From: DASQBT01 sp963782495
Lineage (GTDB): Bacteria > Pseudomonadota > Gammaproteobacteria > Burkholderiales > Thiobacillaceae
NCBI GenBank assembly: GCA_963782495.1
Contig: CAWAJU010000004.1
Location: forward strand, 354,295-418,294
Direction of reading: 5' to 3'
DNA length: 64,000 bases
The notes beneath the pieces are model-generated. The model was not told where the DNA came from and made no database searches. It saw nothing but the letters and a program-made list of their open reading frames with translations. A program made the translations under genes and the position numbers. Below, in pieces: positions 15,726 through 24,084 of the stretch; the first letter of the stretch is position 1; every line of letters starts with the position of its first letter.

Positions 15726-18629
15726 CTAACCCGGCACAAACCCGTGCCGTAGCGTGTTCTCCGACACGGTGCGCATCCACAGGAACTGCTTCAGGTATTC
15801 CGGCCCGCCGGCCTGGATGCCGCTGCCGGAAAGCGCAACGCCGCCGAAAGGCTGGACCGCGAACTTGGCGCCGGTGATGCGCCGGTTGAGGTAGAGATTG
15901 CCGACATGGTAGCCTGACCGCGCTCGCTCAAGATGCTGCGGAAAACGGCTGTAGAGGCCGCCGGTCAAGGCATAGTCGCTGTCCATGGCGAGGTCGAGGG
16001 CGTCATCGAAATCACGCGCTTGCAGCACGGCCAGAATGGGGGCGAAGATCTCCTCGCACGCCAAGTGGTGGTGGGGCTGAATCCCAGTAAAGATAGCTGG
16101 GGCAAAGTAGTGCCCGCCCTGTCTCTTATCCGCACTGGGAAGCCTGCCGCGATATGCCAGCCGGCCTTCCTGGTGGCCGATTTCGACATAGCGCTCGGCC
16201 TTTTCGACTGCCGCCCCATCGATCAGCGGACCCAACACATAGGCCGGATCCTCCGGCGGGCCATATTCATGGGCATCCAAGGCATCTGCCAGACGCTTGA
16301 CAAGTTTATCGTGCACCGCGCCCACCGCGATCACGCGCGAAGCCGCCGAGCACTTTTGCCCCTGATAGCCGAAGGCCGACGCCAGGATGCCGGGCACAGC
16401 TTCGTCCAGGTCGGCGTCTTCGTCGACAATGATGGCGTTCTTGCCGCCCATTTCACATACCACGCGCTTCAGTCGTCTTTGCCCCGGTATCCGCGCGTGG
16501 GCCTGTTCAAGGATCGCCAGCCCAACCTCGCGCGAGCCGGTGAAGGCGATGGCCGCCACGGCTGGATGGCTGACCAGCTGCCTGCCCACGTCACCACCGG
16601 TACCCGGCAGCCATTGCACGGCGCCTTCCGGCAAGCCTGCCTCCAGCAAGGCCTGGCGGTAGTGCCAGGCGATGACGGGCGTGAGGCTTGCGGGTTTGAG
16701 GATGACGGAACACCCGGCGGCCAGAGCCGCGGCGCTCATGCCGGCGAGGATGGCGAGGGGGAAATTCCAGGGGGCGATGATGGCGGTCGGCCCCACCGCC
16801 TCGAAGCAACTGTCATTGCGTTCGCCGGGGTAGTCATGATTGGTTCGCCAGCCATCCAGCGCCTCAATCTGGGCCGCATAGTAATTAAGCCCATCCACGG
16901 CCTCGGCCACATCGGCATCGGCCTCGCGCCAGTTCTTACCTGCCTCCAGCACCTCCCAGGCGGCAAAACGGGCTCGGTGGCTGCCGATCAGACGGGCAGC
17001 GGCACGCAGCATTCGCGCGCGCTCTATGGTCGGCAGCGCGCGCCACAGGTGAAAACCGGCTTCCGCCTCCGCCACCACTGCTTCCACCTGTTCTGGCCGG
17101 GCGGTCTGTACCCGGCCCACCTCTTCCACGGGATGGGCCGGGTTGGTCGAGATGAGCCACCCTCCCCTGCCCGGCAAAGCGTATTCCCGGCCCAATTCGC
17201 CGCGGACCTCGGACAGTGCACCTTTGAAGGCATCACGGACCGGCTCCTGGCTGAAGTCGGCAATAGGCGTGTTGGCAAAATCCCGCTGCAGTTCCGGTGC
17301 ATAGCCGTTCTGCGCGGCGCCCGCCTGTTCCCCGGATGCGGGCATGGGGGGTGCCAACATGGCTTCGATGGAATGATTCTCGGCATAACTCTGTCGCAGG
17401 ATGGAAGTACCACCGGTATTCTCCAGCAATCGGCGAATCAGATAGGCGATCCCGGCCTCCAGGTCACCAGTGGGCACATAGACGCGTACGCGCACTCCCT
17501 CCGCGATCAGCGCGTCGCGCAAAGGCTCTGCCATACCGTGAAGCACCTGCGCCTCCCACGCACCGGCAGGTAAGCCAAGTCTGCGTGCAGTTGCCAGCGC
17601 ACAGGCTTGGCTGCGCAGGTTGTGGCTGGCAATCATGGGATAGACGAGCTCGATGTTATCGAAAAGCCGCTGGGTGAGTTTTTCGTACTGGCGGTCGGTC
17701 GCGGCTTTGTCCAAGAGGACTGGCACAGTCCAGTCGCGCTGACGGGCCCAAGCCTGCTCCGTGTCCCAGTAGGCGCCCTTCACCAGGCGTACGGCGATAA
17801 GTCGCTGATGTTCGCGCGCCACCGCCAGAATCGCCTCCAGGTCCCGTTCCGCATCCTTGAGATAAGCCTGAACGGCGATACCCACCCGCAAGGCGCTGTC
17901 CGGGTGCTCGAGCGCCAACTGCAGGAACATCGACTGGGTGAGCGGCTTGAGTTCCGCCTGTTCCATGTCCACGGTCACGCCTACACCATGCGTGCGTGCA
18001 GCGTCGACAATCGGAGCCAGCCGCTTCCAGATGCGCGCCGCGGAACCTTCCGGATCGATCGGATCGAAGCGCGGAGTGAGGGCGGAGAGCTTGATCGAGA
18101 CATCCCCATTCGCCTCGCCGGAAAGCGTTTCGACCAGCCTCATGACGCGGTTGCAGTAAGCATCTGCGTCGGCATCACCCAGCACGGCCTCGCCCACCAC
18201 ATCCAGACTGACATGCGCCGGCAGGGCGCGGACGCTGCTGAGCAGCCTGGCCAACGCGCGCGGCGTCTCCTCGGCCAGAAACTGCCGCGCCAGGCGTTGC
18301 ACGCTGTGACGCACGGCAAAGGCGCACCAGGGTTGCTCGCCCAGCCTGAGCGCCCTGCCCCACAAACCGCCCATATCACAATCATGCAGATAGGCGTGAA
18401 AGTGTGTGGCCAGCGCCCGGTCATCCCGGAGCTGAGGCAGGACATCGACAAAACGGAACAGCCGGTTACGCAAGGTCGCGTCATCCAGCGCGCGGGACAA
18501 CAGGCGCCCGCGCAGGCCGCTGGCGTCGAACAGCCGCGGCCGCCGCCCAGCCAGCCGTTGTCCGAGCCTAAGGCCGGCTTCCCGGATCAGGTCCTGCACG
18601 GCCTGGCCAGGTTCGCCCTTCGTATCCAT
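15726..18629 (-). CDS. putA: Bifunctional proline dehydrogenase / P5C dehydrogenase PutA
   Basis: The 967-residue protein oxidises proline to glutamate in two steps. The proline dehydrogenase barrel covers about 90-430 (VRLVKGAYWDTE, then VYVPTGDLEAGIAYLIRRLLENT). The aldehyde dehydrogenase half covers about 480-960, with FTGSREVG for NAD, EMGGKNAIIV and the catalytic Cys in GYQGQKCSAASRV. It lacks the N-terminal ribbon-helix-helix DNA-binding domain and C-terminal extension of E. coli PutA, so it should not be a self-repressor. A divergent Rrf2 regulator lies 268 bp away. Confidence 0.93.
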   Translation of the reverse strand: MDTKGEPGQAVQDLIREAGLRLGQRLAGRRPRLFDASGLRGRLLSRALDDATLRNRLFRFVDVLPQLRDDRALATHFHAYLHDCDMGGLWGRALRLGEQPWCAFAVRHSVQRLARQFLAEETPRALARLLSSVRALPAHVSLDVVGEAVLGDADADAYCNRVMRLVETLSGEANGDVSIKLSALTPRFDPIDPEGSAARIWKRLAPIVDAARTHGVGVTVDMEQAELKPLTQSMFLQLALEHPDSALRVGIAVQAYLKDAERDLEAILAVAREHQRLIAVRLVKGAYWDTEQAWARQRDWTVPVLLDKAATDRQYEKLTQRLFDNIELVYPMIASHNLRSQACALATARRLGLPAGAWEAQVLHGMAEPLRDALIAEGVRVRVYVPTGDLEAGIAYLIRRLLENTGGTSILRQSYAENHSIEAMLAPPMPASGEQAGAAQNGYAPELQRDFANTPIADFSQEPVRDAFKGALSEVRGELGREYALPGRGGWLISTNPAHPVEEVGRVQTARPEQVEAVVAEAEAGFHLWRALPTIERARMLRAAARLIGSHRARFAAWEVLEAGKNWREADADVAEAVDGLNYYAAQIEALDGWRTNHDYPGERNDSCFEAVGPTAIIAPWNFPLAILAGMSAAALAAGCSVILKPASLTPVIAWHYRQALLEAGLPEGAVQWLPGTGGDVGRQLVSHPAVAAIAFTGSREVGLAILEQAHARIPGQRRLKRVVCEMGGKNAIIVDEDADLDEAVPGILASAFGYQGQKCSAASRVIAVGAVHDKLVKRLADALDAHEYGPPEDPAYVLGPLIDGAAVEKAERYVEIGHQEGRLAYRGRLPSADKRQGGHYFAPAIFTGIQPHHHLACEEIFAPILAVLQARDFDDALDLAMDSDYALTGGLYSRFPQHLERARSGYHVGNLYLNRRITGAKFAVQPFGGVALSGSGIQAGGPEYLKQFLWMRTVSENTLRHGFVPG

Positions 18630-18806
18630 GCACTGCTCCGAGCTGGTTGCCAGACAACCCCAGTATAAGCATGCATTCCTGCGGGACCGTTAAACGGTGC
18701 TGGCGCGCATGCGCAACAAAGGATGAAATTGAGGGCTGAGCCGGGTTTGAATGCGCGGCCGGGAAGGCAGGGTCGCGGGACATGGGGACGAAAATAGCCA
18801 AAAACT

Positions 18807-18873
18807 AGTATAAACGTACCATATTTATACTAAAGGTTGGTGTCGTCATATACTATAAGTATTTACACTTATA
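18807..18873 (+). promoter_or_regulatory. Two inverted repeats, candidate Rrf2 operators
   Basis: Two AT-rich palindromes precede the Rrf2 gene: AGTATAAA (18807-18814) paired with TTTATACT (18824-18831), and TATAAGT (18854-18860) paired with ACTTATA (18867-18873). They sit in an otherwise GC-rich 268-bp divergent region between putA and the regulator, followed by AGGAGG at 18887-18892. Inverted repeats of this size are normal for Rrf2-family dimers, so autoregulation is likely and control of putA possible. That they are the binding sites is inference. Confidence 0.55.
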
Positions 18874-18897
18874 CCGATATCCGCTTAGGAGGACAAA

Positions 18898-19362
18898 ATG
18901 ATAATTTCCCGCACCAGCCAGTATGCCGTTCAGGCCATGATTTATATGGCGACCCAGCCAGCGCTGACTCCAGTCCTGAATAAGGATGTTGCATCAACAC
19001 TCAACATCCCTGCACCGTATTTATCAAAGATTTTGCAGGTGCTGGCCAAAGGCAATCTGCTTTATTCCTTCAGAGGACGGACCGGCGGGTTTTATCTGCG
19101 CGAAGGCGGGGGTAATATCAGTCTGATGGAAATCATCGAACAGACCGAAGGCCCGAACTTCACCGCGACCTGCCTCCTTGGACTGAAGAAGTGTTCCCAT
19201 GAGACTGCCTGTCCCATGCATGAGCGCTGGATCCCGGTAAAGGAAGAAGTAATTGCGCTCTTCAAGCAGACCACGCTGACTGAACTGGCCAAGGCGGTCG
19301 AGTCTGGCAAGTATCGCCTGGCAGATCTGCCCGGTGACATGTATTCCCGCATACCGGCTTAG
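18898..19362 (+). CDS. Rrf2 family transcriptional regulator, probably Fe-S binding
   Basis: The 154-residue protein has an N-terminal winged helix typical of Rrf2 (MIISRTSQYAVQAMIYMA, APYLSKILQVLAK, SFRGRTGGFYL) and three cysteines, C92, C99 and C105. Their spacing matches the cluster-ligand region of IscR/NsrR/RsrR-type sensors. It probably senses nitric oxide, redox state or Fe-S status. A perfect AGGAGG site lies 5 nt before the ATG. It is divergent from putA across a region with two palindromes. Confidence 0.88.
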   Translation: MIISRTSQYAVQAMIYMATQPALTPVLNKDVASTLNIPAPYLSKILQVLAKGNLLYSFRGRTGGFYLREGGGNISLMEIIEQTEGPNFTATCLLGLKKCSHETACPMHERWIPVKEEVIALFKQTTLTELAKAVESGKYRLADLPGDMYSRIPA

Positions 19363-19391
19363 CGCAGGCGTGTCATGGTCCGGTTTTCCAA

Positions 19392-19739
19392 ATGCCCCGA
19401 TTGAACTGGATCAAGTGCCAGAAGAATCAATGGTGCTCGCTAAACCACGTCGATCTGACTTACGTCACCACGCAGGGAGTCTATGTGATCTGGCATGCGG
19501 GCAACCCGGGCAGGGTAATTCAAGTCGGACAGGGTAAGGTGTCCGCCCGCATTACGGCCGACCGTAGTAATCCAGCTGTTGTTCATTACGCCAAAGTTGG
19601 CAACCTGCACGTCACATGGGCAGCTGTACCCGCGCGGTATCGGGATGGGGTGGTGCGCTATCTTGTGGAGCAATTGAATCCACTAGTCGAAGGTGCACGT
19701 CCGAACGCCGCTCCGCTCGCGGTGAATGCTCCCTGGTGA
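19392..19739 (+). CDS. Hypothetical protein with GIY-YIG-like start
   Basis: The 115-residue protein contains WIKCQKNQWCSLNHV, then GVYVIWHAG and RVIQVGQGKVSARI. The GVYVIW...QVGQG arrangement recalls the two beta-strands of GIY-YIG nuclease domains, but the rest does not clearly fit. It follows the Rrf2 gene by 29 bp on the same strand and could be co-transcribed. Its last 128 nt overlap, on the other strand, the small gene at 19612-19878. Confidence 0.55.
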   Translation: MPRLNWIKCQKNQWCSLNHVDLTYVTTQGVYVIWHAGNPGRVIQVGQGKVSARITADRSNPAVVHYAKVGNLHVTWAAVPARYRDGVVRYLVEQLNPLVEGARPNAAPLAVNAPW

Positions 19740-19878
19740 CAGCGCAGCGCTGTCCTTCGAGCACGGCGTCCAAAGCCTCGATCAGTTTCATGTATTGATA
19801 CCATGCCCAGGGCGGTTCTTGCCCGTCGGCAATCTTTGCCTTGGCCCAGTCTCGAACTGCTTCAAGTTGCTTGTCCAT
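19612..19878 (-). CDS. Small hypothetical protein
   Basis: The 88-residue predicted protein begins MDKQLEAVRDWAKAKIADGQ, followed by EPPWAWYQYMKLIEALDAVL, which looks like a conserved short amphipathic domain. The C-terminal third is Arg/Ser/Pro-rich and antisense to the hypothetical gene at 19392-19739, so the real protein may use only the first 50 residues in evolutionary terms. Function unknown. Confidence 0.45.
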   Translation of the reverse strand: MDKQLEAVRDWAKAKIADGQEPPWAWYQYMKLIEALDAVLEGQRCAVTREHSPRAERRSDVHLRLVDSIAPQDSAPPHPDTARVQLPM

Positions 19879-20099
19879 GAACGCATAACGGCGTTGGGTG
19901 CATTTTCTTTATTCCCTGGTCCCGCGCGTGTTGCGGCCCTGAGGCAATGCCATTTGATCCGACTGCAGCACCATAAGGGGCGCACCAGCCGTTCATTCGC
20001 GAAACGACAGTTTCTCCCAAGGCGGTACGCGCGAAATACGCTTCATGTGGCAGGATTCCTGGACCACGTGAACGCGGGTAGAGTCGCAGCGGATTTCGG

Positions 20100-20654
20100 T
20101 CAGGTGTTGATGTCGGCCGACCCGGGCCGGGCCCGCTGAAGCTTGTCATTCCTAACCGGAATGCGATCGCCTGGGTCGTAGTCCATGCGTACGACGCCTA
20201 GCTCGCCGCCCAGACGATAGGTCACGTTGTAGCCCATTACCCGTTGCTGGTTTTCGTACTTCATCCGGCAGCGCGTTCGCCGTGTCGTCTGCGTGTCGGA
20301 ATCCTGCATGTTCTTCTGCACGCGGTTACCCGCATAGCCGCCGACCGCCGCGCCACCAATAATTGCGGCTGTCCGGCCGCTGCCAGCCCCTATCTGATTG
20401 CCAAGCAGGCCACCGACCAGCGCACCCACGGCCGTGCCGCCAATGCGATCGCTGTCGCGCACAGGCGCCCTGCGGGCAACGAGTTCATCTTTGCAGACCT
20501 GGTGGGGCGTCCTGACCGTCTGGTACACCGGCTCTGCATGCAGGACTTCAGCAAAGGCCGGGCCCCTGTGACTTACCTGGTAACTTGCCAAACCCGCTAC
20601 TGCGGTGACCGCGCCTGCGCCCAGCAGGATGCCGGTCAACATCGATTTATTCAT
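20100..20654 (-). CDS. Glycine-zipper 2TM domain protein
   Basis: The 184-residue envelope protein begins MNKSMLTGILLGAGAVTAVAGLASYQVS, an N-terminal membrane anchor or uncleaved signal. A glycine-zipper segment follows, GGTAVGALVGGLLGNQIGAGSGRTAAIIGGAAVGGYAG split over about 72-110, then a C-terminal domain with a YNVTYRLGGELGVVRMDYDPGD block. Such proteins (SlyB/PcP-like) sit in or near the outer membrane. A GGAGAGAC site supports ATG 20654. A weak sigma-54-like element (GGGATG-N5-TTGCT) lies at 20756-20770. Confidence 0.82.
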   Translation of the reverse strand: MNKSMLTGILLGAGAVTAVAGLASYQVSHRGPAFAEVLHAEPVYQTVRTPHQVCKDELVARRAPVRDSDRIGGTAVGALVGGLLGNQIGAGSGRTAAIIGGAAVGGYAGNRVQKNMQDSDTQTTRRTRCRMKYENQQRVMGYNVTYRLGGELGVVRMDYDPGDRIPVRNDKLQRARPGSADINT

Positions 20655-20782
20655 GGTCCGTCTCTCCAGTGAGCAACAATGGCAAAACCAAGGCTTGCTG
20701 GATAGCCTTGTGCTTTGCCGTCCTCGACGCGGGTGGCCGTCACCACTGTCAAGCAGCAACATGCCATCCCGCTCGGGCAAGA

Positions 20783-21115
20783 TCAGCTGGCCAAGGCCTT
20801 GCTGCATTCTTCCATGTTCAGTTTGCCGTGATGCTCTGCATCCGCACTCTTGAATACCTTATTGGGCTTTCCGGAAGCCTTGAACTCCGGCCAAGTAATG
20901 AAGCCATCGCTGTTCTTGTCGAGGCGGGCGCATGTCGCCGAATCCTTCCCCGGCATCATGCTCTCGGAAGGCTGGCTTCCTGCGGCAGGCGCTTGCGCCC
21001 CAGACGCTGGGTTACTGTATGTTTGTCCACTATCCCCGGTCGCTGAATAGACTGGCGCCCAGGCGAGAACGCCTGCCATGAGGATGGCTGCGGTGGTGGT
21101 AGTTGCAAGTTTCAT
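20783..21115 (-). CDS. Exported EF-hand protein
   Basis: The 110-residue protein has a signal peptide (about 1-24, cleavage near VYSA). It contains a canonical EF-hand loop DKNSDGFITWPE and a degenerate second loop DAEHHGKLNMEE. It should bind calcium in the periplasm. Two lone cysteines (TCARL and ECSKAL) could form a disulfide. The gene has a consensus sigma-54 promoter about 57 bp upstream of the ATG and an AGGAG site. Confidence 0.8.
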   Translation of the reverse strand: MKLATTTTAAILMAGVLAWAPVYSATGDSGQTYSNPASGAQAPAAGSQPSESMMPGKDSATCARLDKNSDGFITWPEFKASGKPNKVFKSADAEHHGKLNMEECSKALAS

Positions 21116-21171
21116 CTTTCACTCCTTTACATAATGAAAAAAAGCAAACGGCAGGTGCCGCAGCCCTAGCC

Positions 21172-21188
21172 GTGCAACCGTTGTGCCA
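21172..21188 (-). promoter_or_regulatory. Sigma-54 (-24/-12) promoter of the EF-hand gene
   Basis: On the minus strand the sequence TGGCACAACGGTTGCA is an exact match to the sigma-54 consensus TGGCAC-N5-TTGCA, with GG and GC exactly 10 nt apart. Transcription would start at about 21160, giving a 45-nt leader to the EF-hand gene. The 25 bp upstream closely resemble the same position before the BON gene at 26579. Confidence 0.8.
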
Positions 21189-21418
21189 GTCGAGTTTTTC
21201 CATTGTCTAACAATCGCTTAGTTCATCAGTCGCTGCGCTGAAAGGGGCGCGGGTTATTTATCGGGGATATCCGTCGGGAAGTCACGACGCTTCTTGTGCA
21301 CGGGATACAAGCGCATGATTCAAAAGCCCAATCACGTCGCCACCAGACGACAGTAACGAAGAAGATTAAGCGCGAATCGTCTGGCGAGTCCGTGCTGGAC
21401 TCCGCCAGGCGCGATGCG

Positions 21419-21667
21419 TCACTTCGGGGCAGACTCCGGGGCGGCCGGTGGCGTGGTGCTGTCAGTGGACGGCGGCTGTGCAGGAGCGTCTGCGGAAGGT
21501 GCCATTGGAGTTGCAACCTCTGGCGGACTCGGCGCGGATGCGGCCGCTGAAGGCGGCGTAGCAGTTGTGTCAGAACCTGAAGCAGGCGGCGAAGCGAGCT
21601 CTTCCTTCTTCGCGCATCCGGCCACGCCCAGTGCCAACAAGACGGCTAACAAAGCTACATGTTTCAT
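21419..21667 (-). CDS. Small Ala/Pro/Ser-rich lipoprotein
   Basis: The 82-residue protein starts MKHVALLAVLLALGVAGC, a clear lipoprotein signal with lipobox VAGC. The mature part is almost entirely Ala, Pro, Ser and Thr, after CAKKEE. It should be a flexible lipid-anchored tether; no folded domain is visible. An AGGAG site lies before ATG 21667, and the longer frame to 21763 has no support. It is flanked by genes with sigma-54 promoters; its own upstream region has only a weak match (GGGCCG-N5-CTGCA). Confidence 0.72.
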   Translation of the reverse strand: MKHVALLAVLLALGVAGCAKKEELASPPASGSDTTATPPSAAASAPSPPEVATPMAPSADAPAQPPSTDSTTPPAAPESAPK

Positions 21668-21844
21668 TTCTTTTCTCCTTGACAAAAATGACCGGTATGC
21701 AGGCTGCCGGCCCCCAGCTTCACTCGCAACCAGGAGAACCACCGCGCAACGAGTAACTTCCATCGCTCATTCAAGTCTGGCCTTGGTCCTGTGTCGCCTC
21801 AGACACATGTCAATGCGCCGACCCCGGACTCGCGTCCGGCTGAT

Positions 21845-22369
21845 CTACTTGATTACCAGACTGTTGTGGACGCTGCTTACCCCGCCCACTGTGCTTGCGA
21901 TGCCAATGGCATGGCTGGCTTGCTCGGAAGTCCTTACCTCGCCCGAAAGCCGAACGACGCCGTCCTCGGTTTCCACCCCGATGCGCAGGTTGTCCAGCAG
22001 ACTGTCCTTCAAGAGATCGGCCCTGATCCTTGCGGTGATCCAGGCATCGTCAAAATACCTGCCATTCTTGATCCGCTGATCAATCGACTGCGCTTTCATG
22101 AACTCGTGCAGATCAAGGCGGCCGTCTCTATTGGCATCTGCATCGGTAAACGCGCGTGCGTCCGCATTTTGCGCGGCAAATTCCGCGAAGGAGACATACC
22201 CATCGTGATTGGTGTCAACGTTCCTGAAGATTGCCCGCGCCTGACCCGAATCCACAGTGTCATTGTCCACCCTGTAGACATAGCGCGTGTTGGACGATGT
22301 CGCCAGCGCGCCCGTCGCAGCCAGGGAGGCAGTAAGCAATGCCCAAATTGTTCTGCACCTTGCAAACAT
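21845..22369 (-). CDS. EF-hand and BON domain fusion protein, exported
   Basis: The 174-residue protein has a signal peptide (about 1-23). Two canonical EF-hand loops follow, DTNHDGYVSFAE and DANRDGRLDLHE, and a C-terminal BON domain (about 105-174) reading DDAWITARIRADLLKD, then VETEDGVVRLSGEV and VHNSLVIK. BON domains bind lipid or peptidoglycan; coupling to calcium-binding loops suggests calcium-dependent envelope association. A close sigma-54 promoter match lies about 70 bp upstream. Confidence 0.83.
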   Translation of the reverse strand: MFARCRTIWALLTASLAATGALATSSNTRYVYRVDNDTVDSGQARAIFRNVDTNHDGYVSFAEFAAQNADARAFTDADANRDGRLDLHEFMKAQSIDQRIKNGRYFDDAWITARIRADLLKDSLLDNLRIGVETEDGVVRLSGEVRTSEQASHAIGIASTVGGVSSVHNSLVIK

Positions 22370-22437
22370 GATTTCCCTTGCCTATCAAGATTTCTGACCC
22401 AACGCGCAGTTCAGCAGGCCAGACCCAACTTTCAAAA

Positions 22438-22453
22438 AGCAACCGCCATGCCA
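22438..22453 (-). promoter_or_regulatory. Sigma-54 promoter of the EF-hand/BON gene
   Basis: On the minus strand TGGCATGGCGGTTGCT matches TGGCAC-N5-TTGCW with one mismatch and the correct GG-N10-GC spacing. The start of transcription would be near 22426, about 57 nt before the ATG at 22369. Confidence 0.68.
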
Positions 22454-22620
22454 CGACTTGGACAGCCATCATTTGGCCGCCTCAGGGACCCAGGGAATCG
22501 CTGTCCTTCCGGAACATCGCGGGACCCCATCATGATCCTCACGCTGTCCTGGCTTTCGCGAGCGTCAGTTGGCACAACGATTACAGGGACTTCCGTTGCT
22601 GTACTGCGACAGGTGAGTGC

Positions 22621-24084
22621 CTACAGCCAGTACTGCCAAAGCCTCGCGCTCCATTCCTTGATGCGTTCCAGGGGTGAACGCCGCTCCCAGTCCTGCAGAT
22701 TGACTTGCAGGGAGTCGGCCCGATCAGCCTGGAACCAAGCCTCCATCTGTCGTGCGAAGTCACTGCCCAATATGACGGCATTGACTTCGTCATTGTGGAG
22801 AAAACTGCGCCAATCCAGATTGGTTGAACCTACCGACGACCAGACGCCGTCGATTGTTGCGGTCTTGGAATGCACGATCGCTCCCTGCCGCTCGAATATC
22901 TTCACGCCATGTTCCAACAGGTCCTGGAAATGGGAGCGTCCGGCATTAAGGCTTAGCGACGAATCGGATCGGGCGGAAAGCACCAGTTCAACGTCGACGC
23001 CGCGTTGAGACGCATCCTCCAGAGCTTCGATCAACGGGTGATCAGGAACGAAATAGGCGCAAGTGAGGTGTACGTAGTTCTCGGCACTCTCGATGGCGGA
23101 CATAAGGGTGATGTAAATGACATGATTCGGACTGTCGTAGTTGCTGCCGATTGCGAGCACGATGTCATGACCGTGCGCACTCAAGGCTGGAAAATAGTCT
23201 TGCGCGCCCAGTGATGGGCCCTTCTGCCTTATCCACGTTTCTATGAACAGTTTCTGGAACTCCGCGACGACCGGCCCCTTGATCTCAATATCAGTGTCGC
23301 GCCAATTGGTTGTCGTGCCGGGTCTTGTGCCTTCCTGCTTGGATTTGACAATCGGGCCGCTGGAGTATGTGTCGCTGATATTCACGCTGCCGATAATGGC
23401 CGTCCTGCCGTCGACCACCAGCAGCTTGCGATGATCGCGATTGTTGATCCGCCAGCGCTTCTTCAAATGGAGGGGATTGACGGGGTTGAACTCCACGATC
23501 CTGATGCCGTGCTTCTTGAGGTCGTCGAAGAATGTTCTCGGGGTGTTGATCGAGCCGACGCTGTCGTAGATCAGATTGACCTGCACACCCTGTTCCTGTT
23601 TCTTCAGCAGCAGCTTGGCGAATCTGTTACCCGCGTGGTCGTCGTCGAAGATATAGCTTTCCATGTTGATGTGATTTCTTGCGCCACGTATGGCCGTGAG
23701 CATCGCATGGTAGGAAGCGGCATCATCCTGCAGCAGCTTCACCTGGTTTCCAACTACGAGTGGGCTTTCCACTTTGCTTTGCACCAGGCGAATGTGTTTG
23801 CCGAGAATATCGTCTGCCCCGGACATGCGTTTCAGGCCGTCCAAAATCTTGGTGCTCCGCTGCGTGGAAAGTGGTCCGCGCGCGCTATCGAGTTGCACGG
23901 GTGTCCCTGCCCGAGCAGCGAAACCGTTGTCGACGCTAGGCAAGGATTGACAGCCCGTGACTGCCAGAAGCATGGCACAAATAGTGACGAGTGCCAGGTC
24001 TGCACTCGACGAAGAAGTCTTCAGGTCGCCAGCTTGCCGGCTAGCTTCGGTTCTTCCGAGGGAGCAGGTGGATTCGGTGATCAT
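22621..24084 (-). CDS. Phospholipase D/cardiolipin synthase-like lipoprotein
   Basis: The protein of about 487 residues contains two HKD motifs: HRKLLVVDGRTAIIGS and HSKTATIDGVWSSVGSTN. It resembles cardiolipin synthase ClsC/YmdC-type or other PLD-superfamily transphosphatidylases. Near the N-terminus ALVTICAMLLAVTGCQSLPS gives a lipobox (TGC), so it is probably a periplasmic lipoprotein. ATG 24084 lies within the upstream MCE gene (44-nt overlap); the frame is open to 24192 without support. It is the last gene of a pqiA-pqiB-PLD operon. Confidence 0.85.
   Translation of the reverse strand: MITESTCSLGRTEASRQAGDLKTSSSSADLALVTICAMLLAVTGCQSLPSVDNGFAARAGTPVQLDSARGPLSTQRSTKILDGLKRMSGADDILGKHIRLVQSKVESPLVVGNQVKLLQDDAASYHAMLTAIRGARNHINMESYIFDDDHAGNRFAKLLLKKQEQGVQVNLIYDSVGSINTPRTFFDDLKKHGIRIVEFNPVNPLHLKKRWRINNRDHRKLLVVDGRTAIIGSVNISDTYSSGPIVKSKQEGTRPGTTTNWRDTDIEIKGPVVAEFQKLFIETWIRQKGPSLGAQDYFPALSAHGHDIVLAIGSNYDSPNHVIYITLMSAIESAENYVHLTCAYFVPDHPLIEALEDASQRGVDVELVLSARSDSSLSLNAGRSHFQDLLEHGVKIFERQGAIVHSKTATIDGVWSSVGSTNLDWRSFLHNDEVNAVILGSDFARQMEAWFQADRADSLQVNLQDWERRSPLERIKEWSARLWQYWL

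Noticed and set aside
15933..17573. Plus-strand open frame of 546 codons opposite putA
   Set aside because: It lies wholly antisense to the well-supported PutA coding region and shows no recognisable motif.
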